From Parelaphostrongylus tenuis (Eukaryota > Nematoda > Chromadorea > Rhabditida > Metastrongylidae), in NCBI GenBank assembly GCA_019055375.1, contig JAHQIW010007202.1:41172-105171 (forward strand): DNA of 64,000 nucleotides, written 5' to 3'. The first letter of the stretch is position 1; the number at the start of each line of letters is the position of its first letter. This document shows, piece after piece, positions 37,622 through 50,060 of the stretch. The position numbers were made by a program, and so were the translations under genes. The notes beneath the pieces are model-generated. The model ran no database searches and had not been told where the DNA came from. It saw only the letters and a list, made by a program, of their open reading frames with translations.

Positions 37622-38110
37622 TCAGTTGTGAGGGGACAAGTGAAAGACCGACCTCATTCTCTGGATGGGAACTTTTTCTAGAAATGTTAGTAAGCATTCG
37701 AAAGATGAGACTTGGAGCTACAGCTCCACATCGCTGGTTTTTGGAAAAGCCTTTGTTTTTGAAGTTGCTGCGGAAGGAAATTTCGTGCGTTGCAGGAGCG
37801 CATATTTTTCGCCTGACAGAGCTCTTTTTCTAGACTATTAGTAGTAGCGTAATCGTTACTGATTTCAACTGTGTAATTATACCCTGAAAAGACTGTTTCT
37901 CTGTAGCACAGCGAGGAGAGCTCTGTCCGGTGAGAAATATGCGCGTCTAAAGCTAGTTTATTTTGAATTTTGCAGCGTTATAAAGTAATCTTTTAAGAAA
38001 GTGTTGGCCTTGTAGCCAGAGATTTTATCTCTCGAATGGTCACTAACATTCCTATGAAAAATTCCTTCATAGCGAGTGATGTCAATTTTTATTTGTCCCC
38101 TTATAATCAA
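37622..38110. mobile_element. F-family foldback element
   Basis: Left: GAGGGGACAAGTGAAAGACCG, TTCTCTGGATGGGAACTTTTT and CATTCGAAAGATGAGA. Right: TCTCGAATGGTCACTAACATTC, CATAGCGAGTGATGTCAATT and ATTTGTCCCCTTA. The centre has GAGGAGAGCTCTGTCCGGTGAG. About 490 bp. Confidence 0.75.
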
Positions 38111-39672
38111 AAAGAATTGAACAACGTCTTATATTCGGAGTTTTTCCTTTGCACATAGGAGTTAAGTATGCACAAAAGGTACACAGGCTTGTTGAGAAAA
38201 TCGTGTTCTATCAGAATTCTTCCGTCAAATCTAAAGTGCTTCCCGAAACAAGGAAAAAATCTTTGTCAAAGAATTAAAATCACGCGCCACAGGCAATATC
38301 GATTATGTTGCAAACAGCCCCACGCCGCCGGTTTTCTAAAACAACCCCTCTATAACGCTGTGGCATTCAGTTCAAATTGTGTTTAACGCTCGCATTTCGT
38401 CTTCATTTTATCAAGCGTACAGTTTGTTGGAAACCGAATAACTTATAATTATGTAGAGAAATTTTGTGTGATTCTGGTCAATCGTTATATCTAGAGTTCC
38501 TATCAAAGGGGAAGAAAAATTTCCTACTTGAAATTAAGAATCGGTCGTCCCGTCTCGCCCGCCCCCTACCACGGCCTTCAACTTTTTGAATAATCGATAA
38601 ATAATTTACTCAAAATGTAAAACTCGATCTCATTTTCCTTACCAAGCCGTATTTCCAGAAAATGGGCACATCACTAGAATTGGAGGAGATTAGGCAATCA
38701 GATGATTACTAACATCTCAAAGAATAGCTCTGTTCGGTGAGGTTTGAAGAACAAATTACAAGATCAGAGTTGACCAAGAGACCAAAAGAGCTTTCCAGAA
38801 ATCAAACGCACTTTTGAGTTCCTTGAAGCGTGTGCTATTTTTTGAGTATTAGCACTCTCAGGAAGCAGTATTGTTTAACGAAATTCAAGCGAGGTGATTG
38901 ATAAACACTCGTGATTTTATGAAACATGATTTTATCTTGAATGTCACAGCGCTATAAAAAGGATTTTTGGAAAAACTCGGCGATTTGAGACTGTAGCCTC
39001 AAATTCAACAAAAAAAATGGTTGCTAACACACCTATGAAAAATATCTCTTTAGCTAATGAGATCGGTTTTTCATTTGTTCCGTCTTCAACAGAAAGAAGC
39101 GACGCGTTTTTCTTAAGCGATCGAGTAAAGGTGTGGACGACAAAACTAATGTAGATTAGCGAAACCCATTCTCAGACGGTTATGAAAAGTCTAAAAAAAC
39201 CTCTGCACAGCGAGGAATTTTTGAATGAGAAATAAAATTCCGTTTTAGCTATTAAGCATGGCATTTTGAGAACAAAATTCACCATTCATTTCTTTTTTAC
39301 TTCAAGCTGTTGAATGATTAATAAAACTTCAGGAAAGCCTAAAATTTCGTTTTTCCCAGTTTGGTACCCCTATTCTTGATATATCCTTTCGTAGCTGCTC
39401 CTCTATCCTCGATATATCCTATCGTAGCTACCAGAAGTCAACCTTTAAAGGGCTTGATCGATAGGATTTATAGCAGAAAGGACGGTAGCGGAGCGGAGGC
39501 TGCGGAAACGTTGTGGGTAGTACGCGCCCACAAACATGGATGATCGCTGGTTCAACTCCCGCCTGATGTCGAATGTCTTCCGTACCTCGCAATAATTTTG
39601 AAATGCGCATGATCACCACATTTCTGTAGGCGTCGGTGTATCGCTTAACTAATTTTTGGGTCGGTTTTCTAG

Positions 39673-39775
39673 CATCAGCTTGCTGGTTCACTCACAGTTG
39701 GATGAATAGGAGGTGTAATTGCAAAATAACCGCTCCAAGTTAGCGGATCAACGCGCTCAGTTTGTGCTTCAGCTC
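39673..39775 (+). pseudogene. Copied coil exon, frameshifted
   Basis: Equivalent to 15,984-16,088. It begins HQLAGS then shifts frame through a 2-bp net loss. In the original frame it reads DE, stop, EV, stop, LQNNRSKLADQRAQFVLQLE. The donor GTATAG is GAATAG here. Non-functional. Confidence 0.7.
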
Positions 39776-40135
39776 GAATAGCATCAGAAAATCTTGATGT
39801 TTGGTTGACATTGAGTTCAAGTTTCTATGGTCTTGTATTTTTGAATCTCTTATCTTGTGAGTATCATAACGTTCGTTTGACTATGTTCTTAATATTTCAA
39901 AATTACCAGTCAAGTGCAGTCAAGTATAAAACACTGTGAATTTAGTTATTTATTTTGTGTCACAGCACGTGTAAAGTGTACGTCGTTGCTTACTCTATTC
40001 AAGGAATATGACATACCTGAGAGGGTTGACTAAATACGAAAGACCTGCAGAGCGGACAAGGCTGCCAAAGGCAGACCACATTTCATGATGGCTCAAATGA
40101 TAGTTATAAGTTATTTTGTGAATGTTTAGATAAAA

Positions 40136-40219
40136 TATGATCGTGCTCATAAGGCTTTGGAGGAGAACACCTATCAGCTGAAGTTGGAAAGTGACCTATT
40201 TCGAGCCGAAATCTCTTGA
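40136..40219 (+). pseudogene. Copied coil exon
   Basis: Reads YDRAHKALEENTYQLKLESD, then LFRAEIS and TGA, the same 84-nt length and stop as 15,543-15,626. Upstream, a TAG-containing GTTTAGATAAAA replaces the AATGCTGCGACG of the other copy, so the 5' side is closed. Confidence 0.6.
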
Positions 40220-40637
40220 TTACATACGGAGATGTCAAGCGGTTTTTGTCTCTCGTTTGTGTTATTTCAGTCATAATAATCTTTGTTCTTGCAGTTCACC
40301 ACTTTACTTGACCCGTATCACGGTTTTAGATATTGTGCGGTTCCCAGTACTACTGACGTTTCAAATCGTTTCCACGCTTGCTCAAAAATTTTATCTTCCC
40401 ACGAATTCACTGTCGGAGAGTATGAGTGGAAGTGGGGGCCAACCCCGCGTCGAGCCGCGCGGGGCATTACTTGCCATTCGGCCACAGGTCCCCCACTAAT
40501 CTTTACTGCTTTCATACCACTTTCGTTCTTGAGTTGTTTCCTGTATTCCTTTGCTTGTAAAGAGGTCGAGAGGTTGTTTATCATTATTGGTAATTTTCCT
40601 CATTTCTCTCCGAATCACTTGAGATTACTACTCTCAG

Positions 40638-40740
40638 TCCGCTTTGACAGATTGTAATGAAGAACTCCGCTGAAATCTCAACGACTTTGAAGATCAGAAA
40701 GAAATTATGGTGAAGAGAGAAATTGATGTTCGTCATCCAG
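40638..40740 (+). pseudogene. Copied coil exon with stop
   Basis: After an intact CTCTCAG acceptor it reads SALTDCNEELR, TGA, then NLNDFEDQKEIMVKREIDVR. It is equivalent to 15,072-15,119, where the acceptor is damaged instead. Upstream lies an L-family SINE in both copies. Confidence 0.6.
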
Positions 40741-41569
40741 TTTTTTTTTCCTCATTGTACCTTTCCACAGCATTTTGTCTAACACATGACGCCCTACGCT
40801 GATATACGGTTTTTTGGCACACGTTGATATTTGAATAACTAAAGCGTTAAAGATATTATCAATTTCTCATTGTTCTAGACAAGATCAAGATCTTGCTCAA
40901 TTTTATACGTAGTTCTCATACATTGTCCTTTCAAGTTTGATAATCAAATGTCGATCTAGAACGCTTAAAAAGTCGATAACTAAATATTTATGGACTTTCG
41001 AAACTTTCGATGAAAGAGCGGTGTCGTGTAAAGCAGGACAAATTTTTGCTTGTTTGGGTGCTTTCGTGTCCGAAAAATTGATTTTGACAGTATTTCACCT
41101 TGGAAGCCAACCCGAACTTGCTATAATACATTTATTGTGACAGCTGACGTCTCGATAATTTGGCCCTCTTTAGAGCCTGTTGAGGTCAAGTTTCCCACAA
41201 CCCACTTATCAAACGCCTCCATTATTTGATTAGAACAAAATCACCAAACCTGCGTTTCATTTTCGTCAAGCGCAAAACATTCCGAACATATCGCTCGTCC
41301 ACTGAGTTGTCCAACCTTTCCGGTACCGTGGACTCACCTCTTGTGCACCTCTAGCCTCCAGTATGGCAACTACGGGCGGTCTGCTCTACCTCCTTTGCAT
41401 TTCTGACCCCAGGGTATTGTTGCATTGCGTATTGCTGTTATTTTCATTATTCCCTTACTTCTAACAGCGTAGTATGTTTACATGTAAGACAACATAGGAG
41501 AATAACATCAATAATACATTTGAAATGATACAATAATAGGTATTTATATGTTAGGCTGTGACAAATGAG

Positions 41570-42150
41570 AAACCGAAGGCGCTGGGTAAGAACCTTTCTA
41601 AGATAGTATTTATTCAAAAGCATAAATTGCTGGCTAAAGGCGTACATTGCTAAACACTCTATCATAACGCTGCAAAGTACGAAACAAAATAATGTTTTAC
41701 ACGCTCACATTTCTCGCCAGACAGAGCTCTTCTCTTGATATGCGGCAAGGGGTTTTGGCTTTTCTAAGGGGTGGGGGAGGGGCGCAGGACGGATGTGGCC
41801 GTCTCAGCAAGCCGGTCGATCGACTGACTCTTCCGCTGGCCAAAGAAAGTACGATTTTTGTAATTCAATTAGGAATTGTTTTTCGAAACTCCAAATTAAA
41901 CGTCTGACGCTAATACTAAAAGATGTTCTCTGCACGTTCATGTGTTTTTCATGATTCCAGTGTAATAACAATTGAATTGCGAGGCCAATGTCAAACATAA
42001 CTTTATTTCAAATATTGCAGCGTTATAGAAGGATCTTTCCGGAAACTGGCCATGTCGGCTCTATCCAGAGTTCAAGCGTTTGAATTACCGTTAACACTCC
42101 TACGAAGAAACTTCTGAAGTGAATAAGATCGAATATTCATTGCTCCCGTA
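41570..42150. mobile_element. F2-variant foldback element
   Basis: The left terminus is GTGACAAATGAGAAACCGAAG, then TCATAACGCTGCAAAGTACG. The right arm has GCGTTATAGAAGGATCTTTCC, ACCGTTAACACTCCTACG and GATCGAATATTCATTGCTCCC. The interior CAGCAAGCCGGTCGATCGACTG and GTAATTCAATTAGGAATTG is shared with 20.1, 24.2 and 51.9 kb. Confidence 0.65.
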
Positions 42151-43265
42151 TAACTGAAAAAAGCCTGAAATAGTAATCAAAGTTCTGAACTGCGCATTTC
42201 GGCTATACATTCTTTGTGCTGGCAATTTTTGGAAGATCTTATTAAAGCGCTCAGTGTGGTCATGCGCAGATTTGTAACCACGCTCGCGGTATGAGCCCAC
42301 GTCTTTGTTGCATAATAAAGCACAGGGGGGACCGTTGTGAAAAGAAGTTAAACGCCGGATTCCAGGTCCGATACTTTGTCAGTGCTTCCTTGGAGGTGCC
42401 CGTGCTGTCACTTTTGTCAAATTAGTCTTCCATGTTGTTCTCCATGCTCACTGAATGTTCAAAGTACGCCTACGGGATTGTCTCTGTCTAGAGCGCTTCA
42501 AATCACAAAAATAAGAGCTTACGGATTAATTACTAACTCCTAATACTGCCAACTTATACGCGATATTGTTATCAGAAGTTTCGGTACAGTACCATTATTA
42601 TAGCTCATTCATTAACGCTTTACATATTAAAACCTTTCTTTCTCCTCTTCAGTCTTCATCAGTCATTTAATACCCCAAATCTAGGCTATTCCGAGGCGAA
42701 GTTTTCCTTTTTTTTCTTAGATCGCTGTAGCTGCAAATATAAGATCTCGTCTTACATTCGATGCAGCTTATTTGCTCGGTTAGGATTTACGGATCGTCTT
42801 TAATAAACTCATAGTAGTTATTTGATGAGATGGTCAACATGGAGGAATTGCGATAGTAATGTGAAAATTTCCTCCATACACTCTAGCTCAGAAAAAAGAT
42901 GCGCACCAGTGTGAACTTCAATTATTTCTGCTACTACGGGGTAATAAAAAGACCTTTCTAGAAACAAGCGCATTTTCGATGTCGCGTAAACTTTGAGCGA
43001 TCGAATGAGTACAAAAAGCTGAGAAAGAAGTTGAGAAAGTTTCTTTCTTAAAGAAAATGGGGTCATGCTAACGGAGTAAACAAATTTTCTACCAGCTGCG
43101 TGGACCTGATATCACTCCGATTATTACGGAATGGGTTGCCTTCGTGAATGCCTACCATTATCAGTCGGCAATCAACAGCAGGTAGAATGCTTATCATTAT
43201 CAGCCGTCAATCAGCAGCAATCTTAGTGGTACCAAAGCGACGGTTGCTGAGAGAGGTTCTCACTC
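41738..43265. repeat. Left arm of second inverted duplication
   Basis: Reverse complement, with drift, of 50,570-52,063 (1,528 versus 1,494 bp, about 7.3 kb apart). Matching landmarks are ATATGCGGCAAGGGG, the F2 interior, RTE 3' debris, GCTTACGGATTAATTACT, CGCGATATTGTTATCAGAAG, GAGATGGTCAACATGGAGG and GAGGTTCTCACTCGACTG. Confidence 0.8.
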
Positions 43266-43369
43266 GACTGTAATCCAGTTCTCAAGATTGAACACGTATC
43301 GACTACGAAATTCCATATCGCCTATATAAAGCAGTAACATTAAGAGTAACATAACAGTAATGGTAACAT

Positions 43370-43446
43370 TCCTCCATTTCTTCTCTGGTCGCCTTCTCTT
43401 CATTAATCCAATTTGAAATCTCATGAAGCCTGGCCAGGCCATTTCT
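43370..43446 (-). pseudogene. Copied coil exon relic
   Basis: After CTTTCCAG the strand reads NGLARLHEISNWINEEKATR, then EEMEEC, in a frame shifted relative to the ATG. It is equivalent to 14,275-14,365 but lacks about nine codons. The intron upstream, to 43,660, matches 15.12-15.37 kb and 40.41-40.62 kb, giving three copies of one intron block. Confidence 0.5.
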
Positions 43447-43559
43447 CTGGAAAGAAGTGAGAAATTTTACTGATACTGATTTGCAACCTTCGACCTTTTT
43501 ACAAGTAAAGCAATACAGGAAAGAACTCGAGAACCAAGATGTTATGAAGCAGTAAGGAT

Positions 43560-43655
43560 CAGTGTCGGTCATGTGGCCGAATGGCAAGTAATGCTCCTCG
43601 TGGCTCGACGCGGGGTTGACCCCCCCCCCATACTCTCCGACTAATAATTCAAGAT
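43560..43655 (+). mobile_element. L-family tRNA-like SINE
   Basis: GTCATGTGGCCGAATGGCAAG (A box) and GTGGCTCGACGCGGGGTTGAC, then a run of nine C and CATACTCTCCGAC. Same intron context as the copy at 15.26 kb. Confidence 0.65.
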
Positions 43656-43699
43656 ATCCAGGCCAAGAAAGCACCTAGAAAACATGCGGTGTCTGGAGG

Positions 43700-44060
43700 A
43701 TAAGCCAGCACGCGAAGCTCGCTGGTTTATTGACAGCTGACCGAAATTTGCTGATTAGTGACACATTTGAGAAGCTAAGAGCTTTATTTATCTATAGAAA
43801 AAACCATGAATTCCTAAAAAAGATTTAAAACGAAATCTAGACTTGCAGGAATATATCATTACCACATCATTTACATAGATAACACCGTTGTATCTCACAA
43901 AATGGAGCTCTGCTCGTTGAAATGCTATGGTGTTGGAAATTTTGAGCGAAAAAATTAACAAAAAAAGCTTCCTGTTGTTTCGCAATAGCTTTCAGCTTAT
44001 CTGAGTTCAGTGTCGATTATGTGCTTCCCAAATTAAACCCGCCAAGGGTTGGTTACTGGC
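43700..44060. other. No feature recognised
   Basis: AT-rich spacer without matches to the repeat families. Confidence 0.35.
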
Positions 44061-44235
44061 AGCTTCGATAACTCATATTGAAAGAGGATTGGTAGCAAAG
44101 CAGTGGCCTCCGTAGGGAAGTGGCAGCATGACCCCGGGGACTGGGTGAGACACGGAACCAATTCCAGCCTGGAGTTGAATGCTTGCATACTACTTAGCTT
44201 GTTCAATTGTATATTTTCAAGAGCATTGTGTTTTA
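44061..44235 (+). repeat. T-family tRNA-like repeat
   Basis: GGCCTCCGTAGGGAAGTGGCA, GACCCCGGGGACTGGGTGAGA and GGAACCAATTCCAGCCTGGAG. Box B is badly damaged. An upstream ATATTGAAAGAGGATTGGTAGC tail piece is shared with 26.4 kb. Confidence 0.5.
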
Positions 44236-44699
44236 CCAATGACGAAGCTGTTCCAAAACACATGTTATAAAAAGATCGGAATGACAAAAAATAGGAAGTA
44301 GAAGAATCACTTCAGTTGGCAACTGTGTGTTCTGAAGAGTTGCTACTTGGGAGGACAGACACTGGAACGCGTTGATGAGATTGCAATTATCGAGATATTG
44401 TGAGTCACCAGATTTGGCTCCAAGCTTCGTCGAAGCTGAAAGAAGGAGAAACACGTAGGATTCTAAAAATTTCCCGTAGTTTGTAAAATGTTCTACATAG
44501 AGCAAAATAAAGTGGATTCATGAACTTTATGTTATAGGCTACTTACTCATGTCAGTCTACTTGTTAGCTTCAGCAAAAGCAATAACTGCTGAACACTATA
44601 ACATATAGAATTTTTGTACATGAAAGCGACAAAAATTAAATGACACTAGGAATGTGTTGGATACAACACATCTTATGCAAAAATAATGGATAATTAGAA
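44236..44699. other. No feature recognised
   Basis: Two minus-strand frames (44,033-44,505) of 84 and 90 codons have no recognisable domain, no coil pattern and no splice support. Confidence 0.3.
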
Positions 44700-44900
44700 C
44701 TTTGAACTAAAATATCTCAGTTTATCTAAGAATACTGAGTGGCATGCAAACAGAAACTCAACCCCAAGCGGAATTTGATTTAGCTTCTCACCTTTGAAGA
44801 GGGTGCCTGCTACCATTACTCCACCGAGGCCACCGCATTTGCTACCACTCGTTCTTCGATATCTTATCAAAGATGCCGGCAACCAATCATAAACGGGTTT
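44700..44900 (-). repeat. T-family tRNA-like repeat
   Basis: Minus strand GGTGGCCTCGGTGGAGTAATGG, GGCACCCTCTTCAAAGGTGAG and CGCTTGGGGTTGAGTTTCTG. The A-box region CGGTGGAGTAATGG is good and box B is weak. Confidence 0.55.
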
Positions 44901-46260
44901 GAATGGGTCAGCACATACAGATACTGAACTTAGTTGAGCTGACAGTTTTTTCCATATGTATAATCTAATATGAACTCACAGTGATGGTACAACGAACACG
45001 GCAAGAGCATTGATCAAGAAGCGCTCCCGAAAAGGGTAAAATACATGTTCTTATTTTGTTCGATGTTCAAATTTCTGAAAATCATTGACATTACTAAATA
45101 GTTATTTGTGACATCATACCACCGCTAAATCGAATAATCAAAAGGTAATCTGTTTATATAAATTCAATATTCTACTCCTTTCTAGCAGTGGTGTAATTTT
45201 GCAGTATTCATCTAAACGTATTGAGTGGTACAGAAAAATTCTATCTCAGCCATCAGCTCATTCTAAGTTCTATCGAAAATAGAAGATCTCGGCCAATCAA
45301 TTGTTGACAAATTCGCTATGAATATGAATTTACTGAACAGCGTCAGATATTCATAGTCGATTTCTTACCCTCTTTGATGATGTTTATTTTGTGGAGCTAC
45401 TGCTTTTCAGCTGTTGAGTGGTCATCAGCGTTCATAAATGCCTAAGCTTGTTGTCAGACCATATTATGAAGCTTCTAATAGTTTAATGAATGTTAGGGCT
45501 TAACAATGAGTAAACCTACTGCCCAAACTGTTAGAAGATTATTCATTTACTTATCCTCATATTAACAAAGATGCTGAAATACGAAAGGAGTGTCGTTACG
45601 ATACTTCATTCGCTTACTGTATATAATTCTTGCAGTACAAAACATATGAGCAGTTTTCTTTTGCGACGCAGTAAAAGTATGGAGAGCACTACGATATTTC
45701 CAGAAAAAAAACGAGAAAACTTTACAAAACTTATCATTTAATTGCCGCAAAATTCGCTCTGCCGTGTTTGTATGATTTCAAAAAATTGGAACAATTTCCC
45801 AAAGGCTGCTACAGAAACGATAAGCAGTTCTCTGACGTTATCCCTCTTTGTTAAGTGTTGATGTCATTTATTAGCGCTAAGGAGGATCTCGTTGATTTCT
45901 AAACCTTGGGTCCAACTGACTCAGAACTGTCAAATGACGACAACGCTGATATGTTTAAGATGTTTCTGAAGAAATCATTTGATCGTTGTTTGAAGGTGAG
46001 AAGGAGACCATCGTGAACATGCATTCGGTTGTTATACGTCAACCTTTTGATGTACTGACGCCACAGTATAAACATCCTTTGGAGTTTTGATATGTCACAA
46101 ATTCAGCCAAACGCATTCTAGTATACTACACTGCCCATTTAGTGATATGTTTCAATAAGTCGCGTGTAAAGAGTACGTCTGTAATTCCTGTATGTAGGGG
46201 AGTTCGTCCCATAAAGGATTATCACAAACGAATCGTGCTGTGCAACTGATGAGGCTGCAA
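44901..46260. other. No gene recognised
   Basis: The long spacer includes a T-like tail around 45,100-45,200 (ACATCATACCACCGCTAAATC) and an M-like snippet at 46,200-46,265 (GTGCAACTGATGAGGCTGCAAGG) that probably belongs to the 5' end of the RTE copy that follows. A minus-strand frame at 45,562-45,750 is unremarkable. Confidence 0.4.
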
Positions 46261-46269
46261 GGCCGAAAC

Positions 46270-47880
46270 TCGTATTGATTGCACTGTATAGGTGTCCATA
46301 TAACCACATGCATGACACAAAAGTACTAACAGATGTAATTGTTTGTCTACCTCAGACTAAAATGATGATGTTTACCTATAATGCACAAACACTTACTTAC
46401 GAATCCCGCCATTTCACGCTGTTCATGACAACGGAAAAGATCTGTTTTTTAAAACACGCGATCGTAGAGGTGCCTGCGGCATTGGCGTTCTCGTCAAATC
46501 GAATTTGACCGTGAACATCGATTCATTCGAACAACTAACAACCCGTATTGGACGATTGCGGATGTAACGACGTGGATCAATGCCGGCATTGACCATCTTC
46601 GTTGCATACGCATGCACATCAAGCTAAGACGAAGACAAGGTCGAAGCTTTCTTTATGGACCTTGAAAAGTTATTCAAAGAAGACCTTACATTCTGCAAGG
46701 CCACTGTTGGAGATTGTAAAGCGAAAACTGGACCAAGAAGAACTGAGGAACGTCACATTGGGACTCACGGACTAGAATGGAATGAAGACGGTGAGAGGCT
46801 ATCTAACTTTATCATAACGACGCGAACCATCCATGGTAACCCACAATTCTAAAAGCCTCTTTCTCAACGGTTGGCATGAGAGTCTCCCTATCGAGAGTAT
46901 CTCAAGGAAACAGACCACATTTTAGTAAACTGAATGTTTTGACTGGCCGTTGTCGCTGTTATTTCCAAGTTTTACACGGAATCAGACGGTCGCCTCCTCC
47001 GCGCAACTTTCCGTTTTTCGCTGAAAGGAGAGAAAAAAAACTAAATACAAACAACAAAGCCTCAGAACTACCATAAACTGGGATATCTTCAGATCATTAG
47101 TCGGCTTTCGGGAAGACACCGCTGCCAACAACATCGATGAAGAATACGACGGCTTGCCGAAAGTCCTAAAGCCAGAAAGAGACGCTTGTCCTTGTCCACG
47201 CTATCTGTCAGAATGCAAGGTTCTCATTTAATGGGAAACCAGAAAGACCGTGTTGTTGTTCAAAATGGGAGATCGTCATGGAATAGGCAGTTATCCCCCA
47301 ATCTACTTGCTGTACGTTTTCTATAAACTCTTTACTCGAGTCATCGTAAACAGGATTGAATGAACACTAAACGAAGAACAGCTATGCGAACTAGCAGGAT
47401 TTCAAAAAGGATCCAATCCACGCGGTCACGAGACTCACTGAAGTTTTGCGAAACTGCGATATACCGCTCTGTCTCATTTTCATCAGTCTATAGAAAGCAT
47501 TTGATTCAGTGGAAGCAGAAGCGGTTGTAGAGGCTTTCGACAACCAGGGCGTCCCTACTCGGTGCGCAGCGATCCTTCGTGAGCTATATAGAGATTTCAC
47601 GAACAAAATATCGCCATTCTACAGCAATATTACCATTGACGTAAGGATAGGTGTTTGGCAAGACGATACATTTTCTCCAAAATTATTCATTGCTACCCTC
47701 CAAAATGTCATGTGAGCATTAGAATGGGACGATATGGGAGTGAAAATCGACGATTGGCAATTAAACCACCTTCGCTTTGCTGGTGATCGCGTCCTCAAAG
47801 CACCAAGCACTAGCCAAGCAGAACGAATCTTGACTGATTTTGACAACGCCTTTGGAAAGATTGGCCTTCAGTAAGTCAGA
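46270..47880 (+). mobile_element. RTE-1 lineage LINE, degraded, endonuclease to RT
   Basis: RTE elements encode an AP-type endonuclease and a reverse transcriptase that copy the RNA at the nicked target. Here the frame-broken translation gives MMMFTYNAQTL (46,361), then RGACGIGVLVKSNLTVNIDS, FEQLTTRIGRLRM and FVAYA, and EDLTFCKATVGDCKAKTGPR with HIGTHGLEWNEDGERLSNFI and TIHGNPQF (endonuclease). The linker NIDEEYDGL (47,132) follows. In the RT, FDSVEAEAVVEAFDNQGVPT, ISPFYSNITIDV and FSPKLFIATLQNVM are recognisable. The catalytic FADD box reads FAGD near 47,773. There are many stops and frameshifts and the middle of the RT is missing. It is dead, and the 3' end beyond about 47,880 is absent. 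Confidence 0.9.
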
Positions 47881-47889
47881 ATAGTGCAA

Positions 47890-49660
47890 GTCAGTCGTCT
47901 TCTATACCTCTTTGCAGGGAGAGCAAGCTCCCGAGAGGATTGGCTAGTAAATAGATTGAAAGACGACTGGTTCTGCCTGATTGACGCGTGTGTAAGGAGG
48001 AAACACGTGTCTCGGGCTGTGCAAGAGCCCTTACGACTACATGACATGTTCGCTTAAATGGTAATGAAGAGATCCATTAGAACAGCTAAGCTAGCAAAAG
48101 ATTCCTCCCTCAAAATCTACGCACACCGGGTGTTTCTATCTAAACGTCGGGTGGTGAGACGCGATCAGATTGCTGGTTTAACGGGACGCCGTAGAAAAAG
48201 GACTAGCTGAACACGCCTACGACACTCCAAGAAAAATGCTTCTTGCATTTATATCACCAGAAAAATCTTCTTAGACGCCAACCTATACGCTGTTCTTGTA
48301 CTTGTCAGATCAAACTGCATGTAATGGCCAACAAGGGATGTAAAGTGGGAAGGATGACACAGAATTAGATGCCAGAACTCTCGTCAATAGTGAGAGGAAA
48401 TTACAAAAAGGTGGAGGTGCGGGCTTCGTCGTACACCTGACTACTTCCTAACTAGTAAGCTTGCAAGAAATCTTGTCGCCACGTTCAGTCATTCCTCTCC
48501 AATCTCTAGTCAAAAGATAATCGGTGCTGTCAACTGTCACCCACCAACTTGTATAGCTGGTGGTAGCGAGAATACTCGTCTGTAACCAGTTGAAAGAAGT
48601 AATCAGCAACAAAAAGTTCTACAAGCTCGTCGCTAGAGGTCTTAAAGCCTAAATATGAAGAGCTAACGAAAACAACTACGGAATCGGATGGAAACCATCT
48701 TTTACTCCTGTTCGGAACACGTCTGCTACATCGTGATTCCTTCCTCAAAAAGCAAAGGAATCTTCATTGATATTGGAGTTTTCAAGCGGCAGATCAGGTG
48801 CGGAGACTAAACTTAACCTTATGACTGCAGATATTGTCTGTCTGACACCTTTGTAATACTTGAGATTCTGTACTGAATTCGATGACAGTCATTACCGTGC
48901 AACGAGGATATCTTCGATAAGATCCTCACCTCATACGAGGACTGGTGGGTAAATGAAGATACATTGAAGTACTGTAAGACTGAACATAATTTTTTGCGCC
49001 TTTGAAAGACCTTCAATATGGTGTTATCAATAAAGCAAGCACGATTCTAACAGGAATCTGCTGCATGGACCAAATCTAAACCGTGTAACAGGTCATTGAA
49101 ATCTACAGGAGATGCTTTCTGCTCCCTGTCCTAATCTATATCGACTAAAAAAAGTGTTTTCCAACATTAGAACAAATGCAATCCTATCAGTGCTCTTCGA
49201 CCAAAGTGTAATCCCGTCCTATATGAAAACATTAGCTAACTGACATCAAAGCTATAGCTCAAACGTACAGTTTTTCATCGGCCTCTCACCAGACCCACTA
49301 AAAATACGATATGACAAGGCGACAATATATTGTCAAAATTGACTTTGACAAAACACAAACTGACAAAATTGTTGACTGCCGCAATGTAGTAGATAATTAT
49401 GCACTCTACTGAAACATAAAGAGCATATGTATTGTTGGGAAATTACCATAGAGCCCTCATGTCGCCGAAGACATCGTGATCCTTATTCACATGTAGCGTC
49501 CTGACGTCAAAAATAGCACTCTGTTCCAGTTTAGTGCTGCTAACGACGAAAGGTGAAGAGCATTCTCTATGAGATAGAGAGTAGTCTGTACAAACTTTCT
49601 ACAAAGCAGATCTCCATTTAACACTAGCACAAAAAATTTTCAGATTCCTTTGTATATGGG
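47890..49660. other. No gene recognised
   Basis: 1.8 kb with no repeat family that I could match. A minus-strand frame at 48,530-48,748 (VELFVADYFFQLVTDEYSRY and on) looks protein-like but has no recognised domain or good splice sites. Confidence 0.35.
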
Positions 49661-49669
49661 GGACCTCCC

Positions 49670-49775
49670 TGGAAGGGATTGACTCAGACGAAAGGCACCA
49701 TGCAACTGACAAGGCTGTAATGCCAAAACACGTATCTGGCACAGCAGAAGTGCCATAACAGGTTACATGAAAGGA
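49670..49775 (+). mobile_element. M-family fragment
   Basis: GGGATTGACTCAGACGAAAGGC, CATGCAACTGACAAGGCTG and CCAAAACACGTATCTGGC match the + block at 57,375-57,440. Confidence 0.5.
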
Positions 49776-49849
49776 TCGAATATGTTATCAAAAAAAGAGT
49801 AGTGACATAAGTAGTCCTCAGTATTATATGTGCACGATGCTTGTCAGCT

Positions 49850-50060
49850 TAACTGGGTTTACGAAGCGATATGTGCTCACTCGACCGAACCTATCGACGG
49901 TTGATGGCTGATAGCTAAGATAGTGAGATATTGAGAATGAGTGGTAGGTGACCGGTGGCCTGGGTGGTGTAATGAGAGCAAGCGTCCCCGATACGTATGA
50001 AGCGAATGTTGAACTCTTGCCTGGGGTTGAATCTTCGCTCACCACTCAATTCTCCCAAGA
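49850..50060 (+). repeat. T-family tRNA-like repeat
   Basis: The tail piece ACCGAACCTATCGACGGTTG precedes a + head GGTGGCCTGGGTGGTGTAATG, CGTCCCCGATACGTATGAAGC and GTTGAACTCTTGCCTGGGG. It is followed by CTCACCACTCAATTCTC. Confidence 0.55.

Larger units (their letters stand above)
38311..41311. repeat. Right arm of 3.0-kb inverted duplication
   Basis: Reverse complement of 14,452-17,492. It carries + strand versions of the coil exons, plus F (38.3-39.1 kb), T (39,488-39,575), M (40,020-40,130) and L (40,411-40,502 minus) repeats in matching positions. It lies outside the MRCK locus, upstream of exon 1, so it is the derived copy if the coil exons belonged to MRCK first. Confidence 0.85.
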
